A DNA stretch of 6,275 nucleotides. Origin: Deltaproteobacteria bacterium. GTDB taxonomy: Bacteria; Desulfobacterota; Desulfarculia; Adiutricales; JAGVGV01. Each line of letters begins with the position of its first letter. Position 1 is the stretch's first letter. The stretch is from the NCBI GenBank assembly GCA_020056895.1, contig JAGVGV010000534.1:1-6275 (forward strand). The letters run 5' to 3'. Below the pieces are notes generated by a model. The model was given only the letters and a program-made list of their open reading frames with translations, was not told where the DNA came from and did no database searches. Position numbers and translations under genes: made by a program. Positions 3,690 through 6,275 of this stretch are shown here, one piece after another.

Positions 3690-6275
3690 ATGACGGACGA
3701 CCCAACCCTTCATTCCGACCTCAGTGCGACATCGGCTCAGGCTTCTTCGTCGCCTACGCCGGAAACCACGGCTCCGCCCTCGACCGGGCCAGCCTCTTCG
3801 CCTTCCGCCGCTTCGGCGGCTTCCCGCGCCAGAGCCGTCCGGTCCGCCGCCGACACCAGCCATCAGATGTACGCGGAACAGGTCCGGCTGCTGATCGCTC
3901 AGGCGCCGGTCACCATGTTGGCCACGTTGTTGAACGCCGGCGTACTTGTGTTCATCCAACGGCACGTAGTGGACTGGACGACATTGGGCATTTGGTTCGG
4001 CTTGAACACCGTTCTGGTCGTGGCCCGGTATATCCACCTGTATGTGTATAAGAAAACCCCCGCCGATCAGTTGAATTTGGAACGATGGGGCAAGCGGTTC
4101 GCCATTGGGCTTTGCCTTTCCGGCGCGCTATGGGGATCGGCCGCCTTCCTGATGTTCCCCAAGGACCACCTGGAATACCAGGCCTTCACCCTGATGCTTC
4201 TGGTGGCCATGGCCACCGGCGCGGTGGGCTCTTATTCCTCCATTTTATGGATCTATTTCGGCTACGCCCTGCCCATTATTCTGCCTTTGATCGTCAGCGT
4301 GTTCCTGCAGGGCGGCGAAACCTATATCGCCATGGGCCTTATGCTTTGTTTGTTCGTGGTGATCGTGGTTTCCATGGCCAAGCGGATGAACAAGACGACC
4401 CTCGATTCCATCCGGCTTCGGTTCGAAAATACCGATCTCATCCGGTTTCTCGAAACGGAGAAAAACCGGGTGGAACTCCTGAACCGGGACCTTTCCAACG
4501 AAATCGCCGAACGCCAGCGGGCCGAAGTCGCCCTTCGGGAACGGGAAGCCCAGTACCGGGCCATCTTCAAATCCGCCACCGACGGCTTTTTGATCTTCAA
4601 TTTCCAGGGACAGATCGTCGAGGCCAATCCTCAGGCCTGCATCATGCACGGGTACTCGTACGAAGAACTGATCCGCATGTCCAGCCGTGATATTCTTCGG
4701 TCCGATTACCAGCATATCGTGGGCCGGTTCCAGCGGGATATCGTTGAAAAAGGGCTGTTCCAGGCCGAAACGGTGAACCTGAGGAAAGACGGCACCACCC
4801 TGAATCTCGAGGTCAAAGGCACCGAATTCGAATTCAAGGGCGCCAAGCATTTGATTGGCATTGTCCGCGACATCACCGAACGCAAAGAGATCGAACGCCG
4901 GCTGGTGCTGGCCAAGGAAGAGGCCGAAGCGGCCAACCGGGCCAAGAGCGATTTTCTGGCCCGCATGAGCCATGAAATCCGGACGCCCATGAACGCCATT
5001 TTGGGCATGGGCGAACTGCTTCAGGAAACCAGCCTGACTCCGGAACAGGAGGACTACGTCAAGACCATCAGTTCGTCCGGCGAACTGCTTCTGGGCGTTA
5101 TCAACGACATTTTGGATTTTTCCAAGATCGAAGCCGGCCAGATCGAACTGGAAACCATTCCCTTCGACCTGAGGGACCTGGTGGAGGATACGGCCAAGAT
5201 CATGGCCTTCCGGGCTCATGAAAAGGGGATGGAACTGGCCTGCCACGTCCCCCGGTCGGTTCACGCGGCCCTGGTGGGCGATCCCACCCGTTTGCGGCAG
5301 ATTCTGGTGAATCTGGTGAGCAACGCGGTCAAGTTCACCCACGAAGGCGAAGTGGTGATGACCGTGGAAAACACGCCCGCCGGCGAAACCGAAACGGACA
5401 TGGAACTGTTGTTCACCGTGCGGGATACCGGGATTGGCATTCCGCCGGAAAAATTGGATACCATTTTCGAAAGCTTTTCCCAGGCCGATACGTCCACCAC
5501 CCGCAAATACGGCGGCACCGGCCTGGGGTTGTCCATCAGCCGGGCCCTGGTGGAACTGATGGGCGGCCGGATCTGGGTGGAAAGCGAAATGGGCAAGGGC
5601 ACCAGTTTCTGCTTTACCGCCCGGTTCGAAAAGGGACGCCACGTCCGTCGGGTCACTCCGGCCGAGCTTGAAGCCATCCAGGGCCTCAAGGTTCTGGTGG
5701 TGGACGACAACGCCACCAACCGCCTGATTTTTACGGAACACCTGGGTCACTGGGGGGCGCGGGTCACCGAGGTTGAAGGCGGGGAGCCGGCGCTTCAGGC
5801 CATGGCCCAGGCCGCCCAGGCAGGGGACCCCTTCAAGCTGGTGTTGCTCGACTACCATATGCCGGCCATGGACGGCCTCCAACTGGCCGAGCGCCTGCAA
5901 ACTCAGGGCATCAGCGCCCCGCCGCTGACCATGATGTTTTCGTCCAGCGATACCATGGAAGGCCGAACCGCGGCCCGAAACCTGGGGGTTTCCTCGTTCC
6001 TGGTCAAACCCATCAAACGCCACGACATGCTGGCCGCCATTTTGGGCACTTTGGGCGAAGCCGAACCCCTGGACGTCCGGGCTCAGACCGTTACCCGCAA
6101 GCTCGAAGCGGGGCTCCCGGCCTTGAACATTCTGTTGGCCGAAGATTACCCGCCCAACCGCAAGATCGTGGAAGCGTACCTCAAGCAGACCCCCGTTCGG
6201 ATCGACATCGCGGAGAACGGCCAGGAGGCCCTGGACAAGTTCAAGAAGTCCCGGTACGACGTGGTGTTGATCGAC
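3690..6275 (+). CDS. Membrane-bound hybrid sensor histidine kinase (6 TM, PAS, HisKA, HATPase_c, REC, partial REC); 3' end outside the window
   Basis: Signal-sensing kinase that should autophosphorylate a His and pass the phosphate to its receiver domains. The frame is open from ATG 3690 to the window end (862 codons). Residues 10-55 are a Ser/Ala/Pro/Thr-rich, probably disordered tail. Six hydrophobic segments follow, at about 71-90, 99-120, 137-156, 163-185, 187-207 and 212-231. A charged coiled coil spans about 238-288. A PAS domain runs from about 286 to 395 and ends in the typical RDITERK. HisKA carries the H box SHEIRTPMN with H428. HATPase_c has the N box (N541, N545), DTGIGI (579-584), the F box near 593-596 and GGTGLGL (608-614), all intact. 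The first receiver has D672, D673, phospho-acceptor D721 (LLDYHMP) and K773. The second begins at about 811 (E818, D819) and stops at D862, its predicted phospho-acceptor. The set resembles BarA/TorS-style kinases, where a phosphotransfer domain may follow, but that part is not visible. I do not recognise the six-helix sensor as a named family, and the signal and target are unknown. The gene is separated from apbE by terminators, so it is probably an independent unit. Confidence 0.93.
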   Translation, partial: MTDDPTLHSDLSATSAQASSSPTPETTAPPSTGPASSPSAASAASRARAVRSAADTSHQMYAEQVRLLIAQAPVTMLATLLNAGVLVFIQRHVVDWTTLGIWFGLNTVLVVARYIHLYVYKKTPADQLNLERWGKRFAIGLCLSGALWGSAAFLMFPKDHLEYQAFTLMLLVAMATGAVGSYSSILWIYFGYALPIILPLIVSVFLQGGETYIAMGLMLCLFVVIVVSMAKRMNKTTLDSIRLRFENTDLIRFLETEKNRVELLNRDLSNEIAERQRAEVALREREAQYRAIFKSATDGFLIFNFQGQIVEANPQACIMHGYSYEELIRMSSRDILRSDYQHIVGRFQRDIVEKGLFQAETVNLRKDGTTLNLEVKGTEFEFKGAKHLIGIVRDITERKEIERRLVLAKEEAEAANRAKSDFLARMSHEIRTPMNAILGMGELLQETSLTPEQEDYVKTISSSGELLLGVINDILDFSKIEAGQIELETIPFDLRDLVEDTAKIMAFRAHEKGMELACHVPRSVHAALVGDPTRLRQILVNLVSNAVKFTHEGEVVMTVENTPAGETETDMELLFTVRDTGIGIPPEKLDTIFESFSQADTSTTRKYGGTGLGLSISRALVELMGGRIWVESEMGKGTSFCFTARFEKGRHVRRVTPAELEAIQGLKVLVVDDNATNRLIFTEHLGHWGARVTEVEGGEPALQAMAQAAQAGDPFKLVLLDYHMPAMDGLQLAERLQTQGISAPPLTMMFSSSDTMEGRTAARNLGVSSFLVKPIKRHDMLAAILGTLGEAEPLDVRAQTVTRKLEAGLPALNILLAEDYPPNRKIVEAYLKQTPVRIDIAENGQEALDKFKKSRYDVVLID

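Noticed and set aside
3593..4051. A 152-codon + strand frame overlapping the start of the kinase gene
   Set aside because: It overlaps the kinase in another frame, has Arg/Gly/Pro-rich shadow composition, and the kinase frame has both a ribosome binding site and a clear membrane-domain pattern.
4828..4839. Tandem GAATTC GAATTC palindrome
   Set aside because: It encodes part of the PAS domain (Glu-Phe-Glu-Phe) and is explained by coding sequence.
4245..6023. A 592-codon open frame on the - strand opposite the kinase
   Set aside because: It mirrors the HisKA/HATPase/receiver coding region in the antisense frame, with similar low-information composition and no ribosome binding site that I see.
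1..6275. CRISPR arrays, insertion sequences, tRNA or rRNA genes, prophage genes
   Set aside because: No regularly spaced repeats, transposase motifs, terminal inverted repeats or RNA gene signatures were found on either strand.

Overview
The window reads as GC-rich DNA from an anaerobic, respiring bacterium. A sulfate-reducing or related Desulfobacterota is my best guess. This rests on the Rnf-type gene, the RnfB/GltD-like fusion and the very large membrane hybrid kinase; no rRNA or other marker is present to confirm it. All real genes lie on the + strand. Very long open frames on the - strand are shadows of GC-rich coding sequence.

Region 1 (about 1-3240) looks like the 3' end of an rnf operon. 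It starts with a 696-codon rnfB (21-2111) whose product is an RnfB iron-sulfur subunit fused to a complete GltD/NfnB-like FAD- and NAD(P)H-binding oxidoreductase. Thirty-three bases later comes apbE (2145-3155), a Tat-exported FAD:protein FMN transferase, the enzyme that attaches FMN covalently to RnfG and RnfD. The subunit and the maturation enzyme therefore fit one job: building a ferredoxin:NAD(P)+ oxidoreductase that couples electron flow to ion pumping across the membrane. Two terminator-like hairpins in tandem (3168-3191 and 3195-3239) follow apbE and appear to close the operon. rnfA, C, D, E and G are not in the window; they would be expected upstream of base 1.

Region 2 (3156-3689) is a 534-base gap with no convincing protein gene. 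After the terminators it holds a moderate sigma70-like promoter (3313-3341). About 150 bases further on is a chain of three foldable elements (3493-3527, 3528-3572, 3590-3660), ending 18 bases before the Shine-Dalgarno sequence of the next gene. This looks like a long structured 5' leader or a separate small RNA. It matches no riboswitch class I could recognise by eye, and it is the best candidate in the window for something undescribed.

Region 3 (3690-6275) is a large hybrid sensor histidine kinase, cut by the window end after 862 codons. It has a Ser/Ala/Pro-rich tail, six membrane segments, a coiled coil, PAS, HisKA, HATPase_c, a first receiver and the beginning of a second receiver. The last complete codon is the predicted phospho-acceptor Asp of that second receiver. 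Nothing in the sequence ties this kinase functionally to the rnf genes.
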